This document shows, in pieces, positions 18,288-26,843 of a stretch of DNA of 64,000 nt. Position 1 is the first letter of the stretch, and every line of letters starts with the position of its first letter. The notes beneath the pieces are model-generated. The model was not told the DNA's origin. It saw nothing but the letters and a program-made list of their open reading frames with translations, and ran no database searches. Both the position numbers and the translations under genes were made by a program. The stretch comes from Spirosoma rigui (lineage in GTDB: Bacteria; Bacteroidota; Bacteroidia; Cytophagales; Spirosomataceae): positions 2,294,001-2,358,000 of the forward strand of contig NZ_CP020105.1 in assembly GCF_002067135.1 (NCBI RefSeq), in the 5' to 3' direction.

Positions 18288-18791
18288 ATGGAAAGTAAAC
18301 CACAGAAAAACGAGCAAATGGAAAAAGTACGCGATATGGTTGAAGATATCCGCATCGCCATGATGACCACCGTCGATGAACAGGGTAATCTGGTTAGCCG
18401 GCCGATGGCTGCCCTGCAATTTGATGAGGAAGGCAATGTGTGGTTCTTTACCCAGCGTTCGTCGCCAAAGGTCGACCAGATTGAACAAAACGAGAAACGG
18501 GTCAACGTAGCCTTTGCCTCGGTTAGCGACGCCGATTATGTATCCATCTCGGGTACGGCCAGCGAAGTAGACGATCGGGCTAAAATCAACGAGTTGTGGA
18601 ATCCCCAGGCCAAAGCCTGGTTTCCCAAAGGAAAGGATGATCCGGAGCTGACGCTTCTGAAAGTACACACCCAGATGGCAGAGTATTGGGACTCTAACGA
18701 CAGCACAATGGTCCGGTTGTTTCAGCAGGCTGCAGCTGTTGTAACGGGTAACCCGCCAAAAATGGGTGAGAACGAAAAAGTATACAACTAG
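18288..18791 (+). CDS. pyridoxamine 5'-phosphate oxidase-fold protein (general stress protein 26-like)
   Basis: A 167-residue split-barrel flavin-binding protein. MVEDIRIAMMTTVDEQGNLV, SRPMAALQFDEEGNVWFFT and VNVAFASVSDADYVSISGTA are characteristic of the YdaG/GsiB-type general stress PPOX subfamily, which binds FMN or FAD but is not a vitamin B6 enzyme. ATG at 18288 (MESKPQKNEQMEKV) fits; the frame extends 9 codons into the preceding hairpin. The C-terminal GENEKVYN tail is usual for the group. It lies within a run of stress-type genes. Confidence 0.88.
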   Translation: MESKPQKNEQMEKVRDMVEDIRIAMMTTVDEQGNLVSRPMAALQFDEEGNVWFFTQRSSPKVDQIEQNEKRVNVAFASVSDADYVSISGTASEVDDRAKINELWNPQAKAWFPKGKDDPELTLLKVHTQMAEYWDSNDSTMVRLFQQAAAVVTGNPPKMGENEKVYN

Positions 18792-18803
18792 GCAACAAAC
18801 AGG

Positions 18804-18859
18804 AAAAAGAGCGAAGGAGCGATCAGTGCCGGCAGGCGGGTCGCTCCTTCGCTCTTTTT
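18804..18859 (+). terminator. intrinsic terminator, 19-bp stem
   Basis: AAAAAGAGCGAAGGAGCGA (18804-18822) pairs perfectly with 18841-18859, ending in TTTTT. Only 21 nt separate it from the DUF3891 start codon. Confidence 0.9.
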
Positions 18860-18880
18860 GTTAATCAGGTTATCCCATTT

Positions 18881-19606
18881 ATGATTGTAAACCAAACAGA
18901 TACCGGCTGGGAAATAATTAACCAGCAGGCCCACGGATTACTGGCCGTTCAGACCGCCATGCGCTGGCAAACCGAGAAACGACCGGCCCATTGGATTGAA
19001 ACCCTCATTGCGCTGACGGAGCATGATGATGGACAGGAGCCGTGGGAAGGGCGGAACCACCTGACAACGGCTGGCGCGCCACTACCTTTTCAAATCCCGG
19101 AGTATTCGGTGGAGCAGTGCCGGAACATGATTGAGATCGGACTGCAGAAAAGCCGCTGGAATGCGCTCATGCTATCTATGCATACGACGTTTCTCTACGG
19201 TCAGAAACAGGGCGAAGACAAAGAACTGGACGCGTTTCTGGAGCAGCAGACAACGAACCAGACCAAGTGGCGTAAACAGTATAAGGCCTCAAAAGCCGAT
19301 GCCGCTTACGCGTACGATTTCGTGCAGTGGTGTGATGCGCTGTCACTGGTACTCTGCCTGGGCCAGGTGCCTCCCGAAGGCCGCCGGCTGGAAGTGAGCA
19401 AGGGACCCGATGGGCTTTCGTATACTATTCTTCAGCGCCCTGACGAGAGTCTGTGCATGGAGCCGTGGCCCTTCGACGAATCCGTATTTTCGGTTCATGT
19501 TGAAACGTTCCAGTTGAACAAGCTGGTGTTTGCCGATGATAAAGAACTCTACAATGCCATACAGGATGCCCCTATGGTGCTGAGAGAATGGGTTTTCCGT
19601 AAATAA
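18881..19606 (+). CDS. DUF3891 family protein
   Basis: 241 residues, soluble. The opening MIVNQTDTGWEIINQQAHGL, the conserved ALTEHDDGQ segment and the FVQWCDALSLVLCL helix match the DUF3891 family, whose His/Asp arrangement suggests an HD-like all-helical fold; the biochemical activity is unknown. It follows the PPOX-fold stress gene after a terminator and is convergent with glgX. Confidence 0.78.
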   Translation: MIVNQTDTGWEIINQQAHGLLAVQTAMRWQTEKRPAHWIETLIALTEHDDGQEPWEGRNHLTTAGAPLPFQIPEYSVEQCRNMIEIGLQKSRWNALMLSMHTTFLYGQKQGEDKELDAFLEQQTTNQTKWRKQYKASKADAAYAYDFVQWCDALSLVLCLGQVPPEGRRLEVSKGPDGLSYTILQRPDESLCMEPWPFDESVFSVHVETFQLNKLVFADDKELYNAIQDAPMVLREWVFRK

Positions 19607-19622
19607 AGAGCTATGCACGTAA

Positions 19623-19677
19623 ACAGGGAGGGGGTGACTGAATCGACGTTACGTTGATTCAGTCACCCCCTCCCTGT
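19623..19677. terminator. 22-bp perfect inverted repeat between convergent genes
   Basis: Arms 19623-19644 and 19656-19677 are perfectly complementary (ACAGGGAGGGGGTGACTGAA start) with an 11-nt loop. It separates the DUF3891 and glgX stop codons and probably ends both transcripts; no long T-run is present. Confidence 0.75.
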
Positions 19678-19701
19678 ATTGATATTCAGCCCGCAGGCCG
19701 A

Positions 19702-21813
19702 TTAGCGCAGTCGGAGCAGCGCAGACGTACGGCCTAGAATTACGTACTCATGACCGCCTTTGACATCTTTCCAGCCCGGTGTTAGCAAGCCGGTGTTCGT
19801 GTCGACCACAACTTCCCACGACGACGTTTTGCGGCCGATCTTGGGTAGCATGAATGAAATGTCTCCCCAGTAGGCGTTTAGGATCCATAGCAACTGCTCA
19901 TCGCCGATGTCCTGCCCGTCTTCCGTCTGTTCTTCCACCCGTAGTCCATCAATGAAGAGCGCAAGGCACTGCGTATGCGGATTGTTCAGATCTTCTGAAG
20001 TCATCTCCTGCCCATCGGGACGCAGGAACGCAACCTGCTCGCTACCGAAGAACTTACGGCGGCTCAACAAAGGAATGTCCCGACGCAGGGCTGTCAGCTG
20101 GCTTGTGAAGTCGAACAGGGCCTGCTGCTTTTCGTCCCAGTCCCAGTTCATCCAGCTGATCTCACTATCCTGGTTGTAACCATTGTTGTTACCGTGCTGG
20201 GTACGGCCACACTCGTCGCCCATAACCAGCATGGGAGTACCCTGGCTTAGCAGCATAGTGGCCAGGAAGTTTCGCTTCTGGCGTTCGCGGAGACTGTTGA
20301 TTTCCGGATCATCGGTTGGCCCTTCGGCACCGCAGTTCCAGCTCATGTTATCGTTAGACCCGTCGCGGTTGTCTTCGCCGTTGGCCTCGTTGTGCTTGTC
20401 GTTGTAGCTGACCAGGTCGTTCAGCGTGAAACCGTCGTGCGCTGTGATCAGGTTTACACTGTTAGCCGGCGAGCGTCCGTCGCTGTACAGGTCAGGGCTG
20501 CCCAGCAGACGTAAGGTTGTTTCGTTAGCTTTGCCTTCGTCCCCTTTCCAGAAGCCACGCAGCGTATCCCGGTATTTACCGTTCCACTCGGACCACCGAA
20601 CGGGGAAGCCACCTACCTGGTAAGACTGAATGTCCCAGGGCTCAGCAATAAGTTTTACCTGAGCCAGAATCGGATCCTGCGCTACGGTATCCAGGAACGA
20701 CGATACACGGCCTACCTCTTCATCGGTACGTGCCAGCGCCGAGGCCAGATCAAAGCGGAACCCATCTACGTGCATGTCTGTCACCCAGTACCGGAGGCTG
20801 TCCATCACCAGTTGTAGTGCGCGGGGATGGCTCAGGTTGAACGTATTGCCCGTACCGGTATAATCCATGTAGTGCTCTGGGCTGTCGCCTACCTGGTGGT
20901 AGTAAGCCCGGTTGTCGATACCCTGGAAAGACAGCATCGGTCCAAAATGGTTGCCTTCAGCCGTGTGGTTGTACACAACGTCCAGAATGACCTCGATCCC
21001 TGCCTTGTGCAGGCTCTTTACCATTTCCTTGAACTCGGTCACCTGCTGACCGTCCATACCCGACGAGGAGTAAGTATTCTGGGGAGCAAAGAAACCAATG
21101 CTGTTGTAGCCCCAGTAGCTCTCATCGGTAAACTGGTGCACAGGCAGCAATTCAACGGCGGTTATACCCAGCCGTTTCAGATAATCAATGCTCTCGGTCG
21201 TGGCCAGACCCGCGTAGGTACCCCGCACCGATTTGTCGATGGTAGGGTGGAGGTAGGTGAAGCCCTTCACGTGCATTTCGTAGATCACCGAACGGTGCAT
21301 AGGAATGGCCGGGGCTGTATCATCTTCCCAGTCAAAGTTGGGATCAACTACGACCGACTTGGGCATGGATGGCCCGCTGTCTTCCTCACTTTTGATCAGG
21401 TACCGCTCATCAGACGTATTGGTGTAATCATACCCTAACCAGCTATCGTTGTGATTGATGGGGGCGTTAATAGCCCGCGCGTATGGATCGAGAAGGAGTT
21501 TGTTGGCGTTGAAGAAACTGCCGGACTTGGGATCATAAGGACCATCGACCCGGTAGCCATATAGCTGTCCCGGATGCAGATTATCGATTTGAATGTGCCA
21601 TACCAAGTCAGTCTGCTCCACGAGGGGTATACGAACCGTCTCAACGGATGGATCAGTAGCATCGTACAGGCAGAGGTAAACGGCCGTAGCATGTTCGCTG
21701 AAAAGCGCAAAGTTGACACCATCGCCGTCGTAGGTTGCTCCTAACGGATATGGTTTACCGGGTTTTGTTTGTAGCTGCTCTAGTGTGAGCGCTGTTTTCT
21801 TAGCTTTACTCAT
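19702..21813 (-). CDS. glgX: glycogen debranching enzyme GlgX (GH13 isoamylase type)
   Basis: 703 residues, complete. The N-terminal CBM48 region starts GKPYPLGATYDGDGVNFALF. The GH13 catalytic barrel shows EVILDVVYNHTAEGN, VDGFRFDLASALAR (nucleophile Asp near 355), LIAEPWD (acid/base Glu near 390) and NLITAHDGFTL. It hydrolyses alpha-1,6 branches of limit dextrins in glycogen breakdown, in the cytosol. No other glycogen genes adjoin it. Its position among stress genes suggests a reserve-mobilisation role under stress. Confidence 0.95.
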   Translation of the reverse strand: MSKAKKTALTLEQLQTKPGKPYPLGATYDGDGVNFALFSEHATAVYLCLYDATDPSVETVRIPLVEQTDLVWHIQIDNLHPGQLYGYRVDGPYDPKSGSFFNANKLLLDPYARAINAPINHNDSWLGYDYTNTSDERYLIKSEEDSGPSMPKSVVVDPNFDWEDDTAPAIPMHRSVIYEMHVKGFTYLHPTIDKSVRGTYAGLATTESIDYLKRLGITAVELLPVHQFTDESYWGYNSIGFFAPQNTYSSSGMDGQQVTEFKEMVKSLHKAGIEVILDVVYNHTAEGNHFGPMLSFQGIDNRAYYHQVGDSPEHYMDYTGTGNTFNLSHPRALQLVMDSLRYWVTDMHVDGFRFDLASALARTDEEVGRVSSFLDTVAQDPILAQVKLIAEPWDIQSYQVGGFPVRWSEWNGKYRDTLRGFWKGDEGKANETTLRLLGSPDLYSDGRSPANSVNLITAHDGFTLNDLVSYNDKHNEANGEDNRDGSNDNMSWNCGAEGPTDDPEINSLRERQKRNFLATMLLSQGTPMLVMGDECGRTQHGNNNGYNQDSEISWMNWDWDEKQQALFDFTSQLTALRRDIPLLSRRKFFGSEQVAFLRPDGQEMTSEDLNNPHTQCLALFIDGLRVEEQTEDGQDIGDEQLLWILNAYWGDISFMLPKIGRKTSSWEVVVDTNTGLLTPGWKDVKGGHEYVILGRTSALLRLR

Positions 21814-21941
21814 AACGTGTGTTAAAGAATGGCGTGTTTACCACTGTCGTCCGTTCCGCAGGTTAACTCAGCGTACAACTGAATGGTTTATGGAAGTGAG
21901 GAATTGAAAATGGTAAATAAAACCAATAGGGATAGTAGATT

Positions 21942-21979
21942 AAAAACAAAAAAGCCTGCCCTCAACGAGGGCAGGCTTT
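21942..21979 (-). terminator. terminator of the PA2169-family gene
   Basis: AAAGCCTGCCCTC (21951-21963), loop AAC, complement 21967-21979; on the minus strand the T-run lies at 21942-21953. It begins 16 bp after the stop of the upstream gene. Confidence 0.9.
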
Positions 21980-21995
21980 CCGATCCCACCATTCA

Positions 21996-22451
21996 CTACA
22001 CTACCAAGGCCAAACGAGCCATCGACGCGTGAGCTGATTCGATGCTCTGTTTTTGACGCAGCAACAATTCGCGCGTACTGGCAACTAAGTCCGTCTCCTG
22101 TAATACGGAGTTATAATTATCTAATGCTTCCTGATCGCCCCGCTGGCATTCCTGCACCGTTGCTTTGTCGTCATCGCTGGCGAACGTCGATTTAATATTG
22201 ATCCAAGCGCGGTGCAAATCCGAGGCAATACTGGTACCACCATCCGGCTCACCACCCAGGGTGCGAACTTCACGATCCAGTTCCATGGCAAACTCGCCAC
22301 GCTGGCGCGATTGTGCCATAAACAAGCTCTTCAGTTCCGCATCTTTTGCATTTTCTGAGGCTTCTTTATAGCCCCGTTCAGCTTCGTGGTTACGGGTCAA
22401 CAATTTGTTCAGTTGATCCAGAACTTCGTCTCTTGTCTCTTTAACGTTCAT
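21996..22451 (-). CDS. PA2169 family four-helix-bundle protein (DUF2383)
   Basis: 151 residues of ferritin-like helices. The family motifs LNKLLTRNHEAERGYKEAS, LFMAQSRQRGEFAMELDREV and LGGEPDGGTSIASDLHRAWI are clear, followed by ECQRGDQEALDNYNSVL. Carboxylate and His residues could bind a di-metal site, as expected for the superfamily; function in this family is not established, but it is repeatedly stress-linked. It is upstream of glgX but separated from it by a terminator. Confidence 0.9.
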   Translation of the reverse strand: MNVKETRDEVLDQLNKLLTRNHEAERGYKEASENAKDAELKSLFMAQSRQRGEFAMELDREVRTLGGEPDGGTSIASDLHRAWINIKSTFASDDDKATVQECQRGDQEALDNYNSVLQETDLVASTRELLLRQKQSIESAHASMARLALVV

Positions 22452-22522
22452 AACGGTAAGTTGTTTGGTTGTTTATTGAAAAGAACCGGTTAATCACTGG
22501 TTGAGTAAAATGAAATGCGCTG

Positions 22523-22873
22523 TTATTTTTTACTAGGGTCATGGCCCCAGTTTTTTAGGGAAAATTCCCAGTTAGAGCCCGCTACCTCTTTGGGTTTCTG
22601 AGCACTATGCCGTTTGACATAACTGACTACTTTTCGCATATGTACGTAGTCATCGTCTGTCAGGTCCGCTTTTTTCTTCTTCAGAATAGCGATGATTCGC
22701 TCACCTGACTGGTGACCAATTGATTCATCGTCACCACCTTTCTTCTGTCCAACCGATTTCGATTCGTCGGTGTCGAGCCATTTTTCAATAGCCGATGCAG
22801 TCATATTGACTACATCGTCGAATTCCGATTGCACTGCCTTTTTTTCCTGATCGTCGAGGGTTGCCGTTGCCAT
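22523..22873 (-). CDS. DUF3140 domain-containing protein
   Basis: 116 residues, charged and soluble. FDDVVNMTASAIEKWLDTDE, SVGQKKG, ESIGHQSGERIIAILKKKKA and HMRKVVSYVKRHSAQKP are the DUF3140 pattern. Start codon lies 8 bp after the stop of the DUF2945 gene, so the two form an operon. This pairing is frequent in soil bacteria. Function unknown; the basic helical content would allow nucleic-acid binding. Confidence 0.88.
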   Translation of the reverse strand: MATATLDDQEKKAVQSEFDDVVNMTASAIEKWLDTDESKSVGQKKGGDDESIGHQSGERIIAILKKKKADLTDDDYVHMRKVVSYVKRHSAQKPKEVAGSNWEFSLKNWGHDPSKK

Positions 22874-22881
22874 AGCCGGGT

Positions 22882-23097
22882 TTATTTTTTGGACACTTCG
22901 CTGGCCGATTTAACGACCTTCTTTTTATCCTTTTGTTCGATAAGTAAAGCAGGTTCCTCCGCCGATCCTTTGCGTTTCACTTTCGTACCCTGAACCGTTT
23001 TTTCAAAGTCTTCTTTATGGACTTCGGCAACGGTGCCTTTAGCTCCCCCTTTACCATATTTCCACACTACCTCGTCGCCTTTTTTCACCGTTGCCAT
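22882..23097 (-). CDS. DUF2945 / HVA1 Tudor-like small protein
   Basis: 71 residues: KKGDEVVWKYGKGGAKGTVA is the SH3/Tudor-like core, followed by a Lys-rich stretch and KKVVKSASEVSKK. This is the hypervirulence-associated (HVA1) Tudor-like domain family. The start at 23097 (MATVKKGDEV) is preferred over the in-frame ATG at 23127, which lies inside the preceding terminator. First gene of the pair with DUF3140. Confidence 0.88.
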   Translation of the reverse strand: MATVKKGDEVVWKYGKGGAKGTVAEVHKEDFEKTVQGTKVKRKGSAEEPALLIEQKDKKKVVKSASEVSKK

Positions 23098-23112
23098 TTG
23101 TCCGTTTCTGTT

Positions 23113-23158
23113 AAAAAAAGCAGGCACCGCTACTGACTTGTTAAAACGGTGCCTGCTT
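23113..23158 (-). terminator. terminator of the OmpA-family gene
   Basis: Arms AAGCAGGCACCG (23118-23129) and its complement (23147-23158), with a minus-strand T-run at 23113-23119. It starts 5 bp after the OmpA stop and ends 15 nt before the DUF2945 ATG. Confidence 0.88.
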
Positions 23159-23162
23159 AGGG

Positions 23163-23876
23163 TTAGTTACTAAGTTTACCATCTTTGGCGTCACGCTGCA
23201 TTTGCTTGTTGGCAAACACGGCAATGTCAACCCGGCGGTTTTTACTACGACCTGCTTCGGTCGAGTTGTCAGCTACCGGTTGCGCTTCGCCATATCCTTT
23301 TTCATCGACCCGCGACGATCTCACACCCTGTGTTTCCAGGAACGAGGATACTGCCTTGGCACGCCGTTCCGACAGGGTCTGGTTGTGACTGTCCGATCCC
23401 GTAGCGTCGGCGTGACCTTCGATCCGGATGTCGGTATCTTCGTATTTGTTGAGCGTTTGCGCAAACTCCGTTAGTTCGCGTTTGGTAGCCGGTTTCAACT
23501 GATATGAGTCGACATCGAACAGGATGTCGGAGCCGAACGTAATTTTGATCCCTTCACCAACGCGTTCAACCTGTGCGTTTGGCATCTGGCGTTTCATTTC
23601 TTCGGCTTGCTTATCCATCCGACGACCAATAACGGCACCGGCAGCGCCACCAACTGTAGCACCCAGAATAGCGCCTAAAGCTGTGTTGCCCGATCGGCGT
23701 CCAACAACGCCACCGATTACTGCACCACTACCGGCACCAATGCCGGCACCGCGCTGCGTTTTATTCGTATTGTTTTTAATTGACTGGCAACTTGTAAGTA
23801 CATCTGCCGACAAAAGACTACCGGCCATAAGCACGATGAGCGACTTTTTGCCGATCGAATTGAACTGACTTTTCAT
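23163..23876 (-). CDS. OmpA-family lipoprotein with glycine zipper (YiaD-like)
   Basis: 237 residues. The N-terminal hydrophobic segment ends in a possible lipobox (LTSCQS). Residues about 43-87 are a glycine zipper (GAGIGAGSGAVIGGVVG and GAILGATVGGAAGAVIG). An OmpA C-terminal peptidoglycan-binding domain follows: ITFGSDILFDVDSYQLKP, IRIEGHADATGSDSHNQTLS, LSERRAKAVSSFL and SKNRRVDIAVF. It probably anchors the outer membrane to the cell wall. It is the most upstream gene in the minus-strand run leading to glgX. Confidence 0.92.
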   Translation of the reverse strand: MKSQFNSIGKKSLIVLMAGSLLSADVLTSCQSIKNNTNKTQRGAGIGAGSGAVIGGVVGRRSGNTALGAILGATVGGAAGAVIGRRMDKQAEEMKRQMPNAQVERVGEGIKITFGSDILFDVDSYQLKPATKRELTEFAQTLNKYEDTDIRIEGHADATGSDSHNQTLSERRAKAVSSFLETQGVRSSRVDEKGYGEAQPVADNSTEAGRSKNRRVDIAVFANKQMQRDAKDGKLSN

Positions 23877-24317
23877 ACGTGTTGTGAATAATTGGTATTA
23901 CCTGTAGACACCCAAACGTTGTACCAGTTTAATGGGGGACAGTGGTATATTTTATAGTAAGTGGTTTATTATGCTGATAAACAGCCAGTTGATTTACGGC
24001 TGATTCTGTGCTGTTTGTGACGTATAGAGGTCTTATCAGATATGATCAGTAGAGTAACCGGGCAGTAGGATGCCTACTTGTGTAGAGGGCGTTCTACACA
24101 CACGGCAGGTAAAAATGATTGAATTTAAATTCAATCAGTTGATTTGGCTTTGCAGAATGGCAATGGGTATCTCACTGGGGAAGCGGCTACGACAAACGGC
24201 TGTTTTTCAAACCGCTGTTTGCTGTAGGAACGCACACGTATTGCTACGACAGACAAACGAAAAGGATGATATTCATGTTAATCTATAGACTGATTTACAA
24301 ATTTCACCGCCTATTTC
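23877..24317. promoter_or_regulatory. 440-bp gene-free region with two inverted repeats
   Basis: No convincing gene lies between the OmpA and hydrolase genes. Two sites stand out: TGTGTAGA-GGGCGT-TCTACACA (24079-24100) and a 22-bp perfect palindrome without spacer centred on AATTTAAATT (24116-24137). A near-direct repeat CAAACGGCTGTTT / CAAACCGCTGTTT lies near 24195-24225. The palindromes resemble dimeric regulator sites for the hydrolase gene at 24318. Confidence 0.5.
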
Positions 24318-25526
24318 ATGCTCTTAACAAAGTCCCTGTTTACGTTGCTGCTGATTGGTGTCCTGGTCGTCGTGGCACCAACGGCCTGCCAGACATCCAG
24401 CGTTCCGGACCCGGCCGCTCCCGCCCCGGCGCGAACATTGGTCAGTAGTTCACTCCTGAATGAATTTTCGGCTGCTCAACTTAGAAATCGGTATACAGGC
24501 GCCACGTCCCTGCTACGGTTGTTCATCCGCTACGGCGTACGGGCCTACCGGCTGGAATACAACACGACGGATACTGACGGTAAACCGATAAAGGCGTCGG
24601 GGGCAGTTATCATCCCGACCGATGCCACAACGCTGGTGCCGATGCTGAGTATGCAACACGGCACCATCCAGAGCGATGCCGATGCTCCGTCGAATTTCAA
24701 CACCAGCAGCGAAGCCTATACCTTTGGGTCGGTGTTTGCTTCGCAGGGGTATATCATTGCCGCGCCCGACTATATTGGTTATGGCGCGTCAAAGGATCGT
24801 CCGCATACGTATGAGCAGCGGGCGGGTTTAGCAACGGCTTCGCTGGATATGCTGCGGGCAACGCGGGAGTTTCTGGCGGATAACAATGTGGGCTGGGACA
24901 AGCGACTCTTTATTGCCGGCTACTCGGAGGGCGGATACGCAACGATGGCGCTGCAAAAGAAGCTGGAAGAAGAAACGAGCAACGAATTTAACCTGGTTGC
25001 GTCGAGTTGCGGAGCAGGAGCTTATGACAAACCGGCGTTCATGCGGCAGGTCGTGAACGAACCAACCAGCGGTATTGCCAGTATCAACCGGCTCTACATA
25101 TGGGTGCTTTTGACCTACGACCGCATCTACGGTCTGAACCGGCCTATGAGTTATTACTTCAAAGAACCCTATGCTACTCAGATAGCCGACCGGGGAAAAG
25201 ATGTGGATATTACGGTTAGTCTGCACACGATCTTCACCGACAGTTTCAGGAAAGGAATAAACGACGGTACCGACACCGCATTTCTGAAAGCGGTTCAGGA
25301 TAACGACATCCACGATTGGAAGCCGCGGACGAATACGCGACTGTACCACGGCGACGCCGATAACACCGTATTTTACCTGAACTCGCAGAACACCTATCAG
25401 GCTATGCAAAACCGGGGTGCGACTAATGTCACGCTCGAAACCCTCAAAGGGGCTAACCATGCTACGGGTATTCTCGGATTCATTACGGGCACTTATTCGT
25501 TTTTTGGAACAGTTCCGGCTCAATAA
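24318..25526 (+). CDS. secreted alpha/beta hydrolase, lipase-like
   Basis: 402 residues with an N-terminal hydrophobic segment ending in a possible lipobox (PTACQT), so probably a lipoprotein. FIAGYSEGGYATMALQKKLE contains the nucleophile elbow G-x-S-x-G, YHGDADNTVFY the acidic residue and LKGANHATG the catalytic His. APDYIGYGASKDRPHTY is the oxyanion-side loop typical of secretory lipase and cephalosporin-esterase-like members. It hydrolyses an ester or amide of unknown identity in the periplasm or on the surface. Confidence 0.82.
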   Translation: MLLTKSLFTLLLIGVLVVVAPTACQTSSVPDPAAPAPARTLVSSSLLNEFSAAQLRNRYTGATSLLRLFIRYGVRAYRLEYNTTDTDGKPIKASGAVIIPTDATTLVPMLSMQHGTIQSDADAPSNFNTSSEAYTFGSVFASQGYIIAAPDYIGYGASKDRPHTYEQRAGLATASLDMLRATREFLADNNVGWDKRLFIAGYSEGGYATMALQKKLEEETSNEFNLVASSCGAGAYDKPAFMRQVVNEPTSGIASINRLYIWVLLTYDRIYGLNRPMSYYFKEPYATQIADRGKDVDITVSLHTIFTDSFRKGINDGTDTAFLKAVQDNDIHDWKPRTNTRLYHGDADNTVFYLNSQNTYQAMQNRGATNVTLETLKGANHATGILGFITGTYSFFGTVPAQ

Positions 25527-25541
25527 GGCCTAAAAGCTTAG

Positions 25542-25615
25542 AAAAAAACAGACGTGATGCTGGTGGTGGCGCTTCCCTCGTTGCTCCCTTTCCGGCATTA
25601 CGTCTGCTTTTTTTT
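25542..25615 (+). terminator. terminator after the alpha/beta hydrolase
   Basis: CAGACGTGATGC (25549-25560) pairs with GCATTACGTCTG (25595-25606) with one G-T pair; A-rich left flank and eight T residues on the right make it bidirectional. The 34-nt loop is rather long. Confidence 0.75.
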
Positions 25616-25635
25616 GCTTCAACGCCACCGACCGT

Positions 25636-26745
25636 TCAGCGCTGCCGGATGGTTATGATCGTGTAGGGAGCCTGGTTAGGTTGCCGTATCTTGTTGCCAA
25701 CGGGTAGCTGAAAGCGATCGTCGTCATGAACGATGAGTAGTCGGTTTTTATCCAGAATGGTCAGGTCTTCCCCTTTGTGCCCAAAGCGAAGCGGCCGGCC
25801 TGCTGCATCGCGAACGAGCGTAAAAGGCTTGTCAGCCATCAGGTCATCGGGTGTGCTGTACCACAGGTAGGCATCAAGCTGGTTCTGGGTTTCAATCGAT
25901 GTCAGCATCCAGAAACAGTTGCGGCCAGGATCATACTCCAGACTCGACAGACTGAGCGGTCGGGGCAGGGACGCTTCTTTCCGGGCCGGGTCAAAGTCGG
26001 CAATGACGCGCCAGTCGTCGCGCAGCCGGATACGTTCTCCGGCCCCGGTTTTTTCCACGGCGTAGGATACGGCAACGATCTTGTCGACGGGTTTAAAGAG
26101 TTTGTACGACGTTCCTACTTCCCGAATCCCAAACAGAAACTGACGATCGGTAACGGCCAGTCCTTCAACCTTAAAGTAAGGTACGCTCCCCGGAAATTCA
26201 CTGGTGGCCAGCGCCTGCGCGAGCCTAGTGCGGTAGGCAATTGAAGTACGGCTGGTGTCGTCGGGGGCCAGAACCAGCGGGTGCTGTTCGTCGCCGGTAC
26301 GCCAGTACAATATAGTGTTGTAGCCGTCCCAATCGGTGCTGCTGGGCTTTACGCGGTCAAATGCCGTTGTGAGCAGAATAAATTTCCGATCAGGTGTCTG
26401 CGTAAAGTCTTCGTACTTGCGGCCATTGGCGTAAGCAGCAGGCATCAGGTAGGTGGGTAGCTGGGTTGAGTCGGCCAGGGTAGCAAGCGTCTTGGTAAAT
26501 ACCGGGCTCAGGCTGGCCGGCATATCCTTGTCATTGGCAAACAGCAGCTTCTGTCCATCGTAGGCCACTGCCGATACCTCGCACCAGACCGGCTCATTCT
26601 GCAGCTTCGTTCCCGGCGCAAAGCAGGTTAGTAGCCCTTCTTCGGTGATGGTGGCTGTAAGAGGGGCTGAGGGGATTTTCGCTGTTTTACAGGCGAAGAT
26701 CAGGATGAACGCAGCAAGGGGAAGCAGTCGTCGGGAAAAAGTCAT
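25636..26745 (-). CDS. lipoprotein of unknown function, probable beta-propeller
   Basis: 369 residues, not assigned to a named family. The signal peptide ends in a lipobox (LIFACKTA). The body is rich in short beta-type segments such as VSAVAYDGQKLLFANDKDMP, FKVEGLAVTDRQFLFGIREV and LSSLEYDPGRNCFWMLTS, with an EGL motif like that of SdiA-regulated or phytase-like propellers. A late KGEDLTILDKNRLLIVHDDD segment would fit the final blade. It is downstream of the GH130 gene in the same direction, separated by a hairpin, so a role in sugar handling is possible but unproven. Confidence 0.65.
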   Translation of the reverse strand: MTFSRRLLPLAAFILIFACKTAKIPSAPLTATITEEGLLTCFAPGTKLQNEPVWCEVSAVAYDGQKLLFANDKDMPASLSPVFTKTLATLADSTQLPTYLMPAAYANGRKYEDFTQTPDRKFILLTTAFDRVKPSSTDWDGYNTILYWRTGDEQHPLVLAPDDTSRTSIAYRTRLAQALATSEFPGSVPYFKVEGLAVTDRQFLFGIREVGTSYKLFKPVDKIVAVSYAVEKTGAGERIRLRDDWRVIADFDPARKEASLPRPLSLSSLEYDPGRNCFWMLTSIETQNQLDAYLWYSTPDDLMADKPFTLVRDAAGRPLRFGHKGEDLTILDKNRLLIVHDDDRFQLPVGNKIRQPNQAPYTIITIRQR

Positions 26746-26779
26746 GGCACCAGCGCTAAAAATTGGCGCAAACTAACGG

Positions 26780-26818
26780 GATTCCGGTCGGAACGCAAAC
26801 GATGCTCCGACCGGAATC
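26780..26818 (-). terminator. hairpin after the GH130 gene
   Basis: GATTCCGGTCGGA (26780-26792) and its exact complement (26806-26818), 13-nt loop. No T-run. The next start codon (26745) is 34 nt beyond it. Confidence 0.6.
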
Positions 26819-26843
26819 GCCTGGCTGCGCGTTGGTGAGCCGC

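Noticed and set aside
24070-24288. 72-residue open frame in the gap before the alpha/beta hydrolase
   Set aside because: It runs through two palindromes, has no protein-like pattern and no family likeness.
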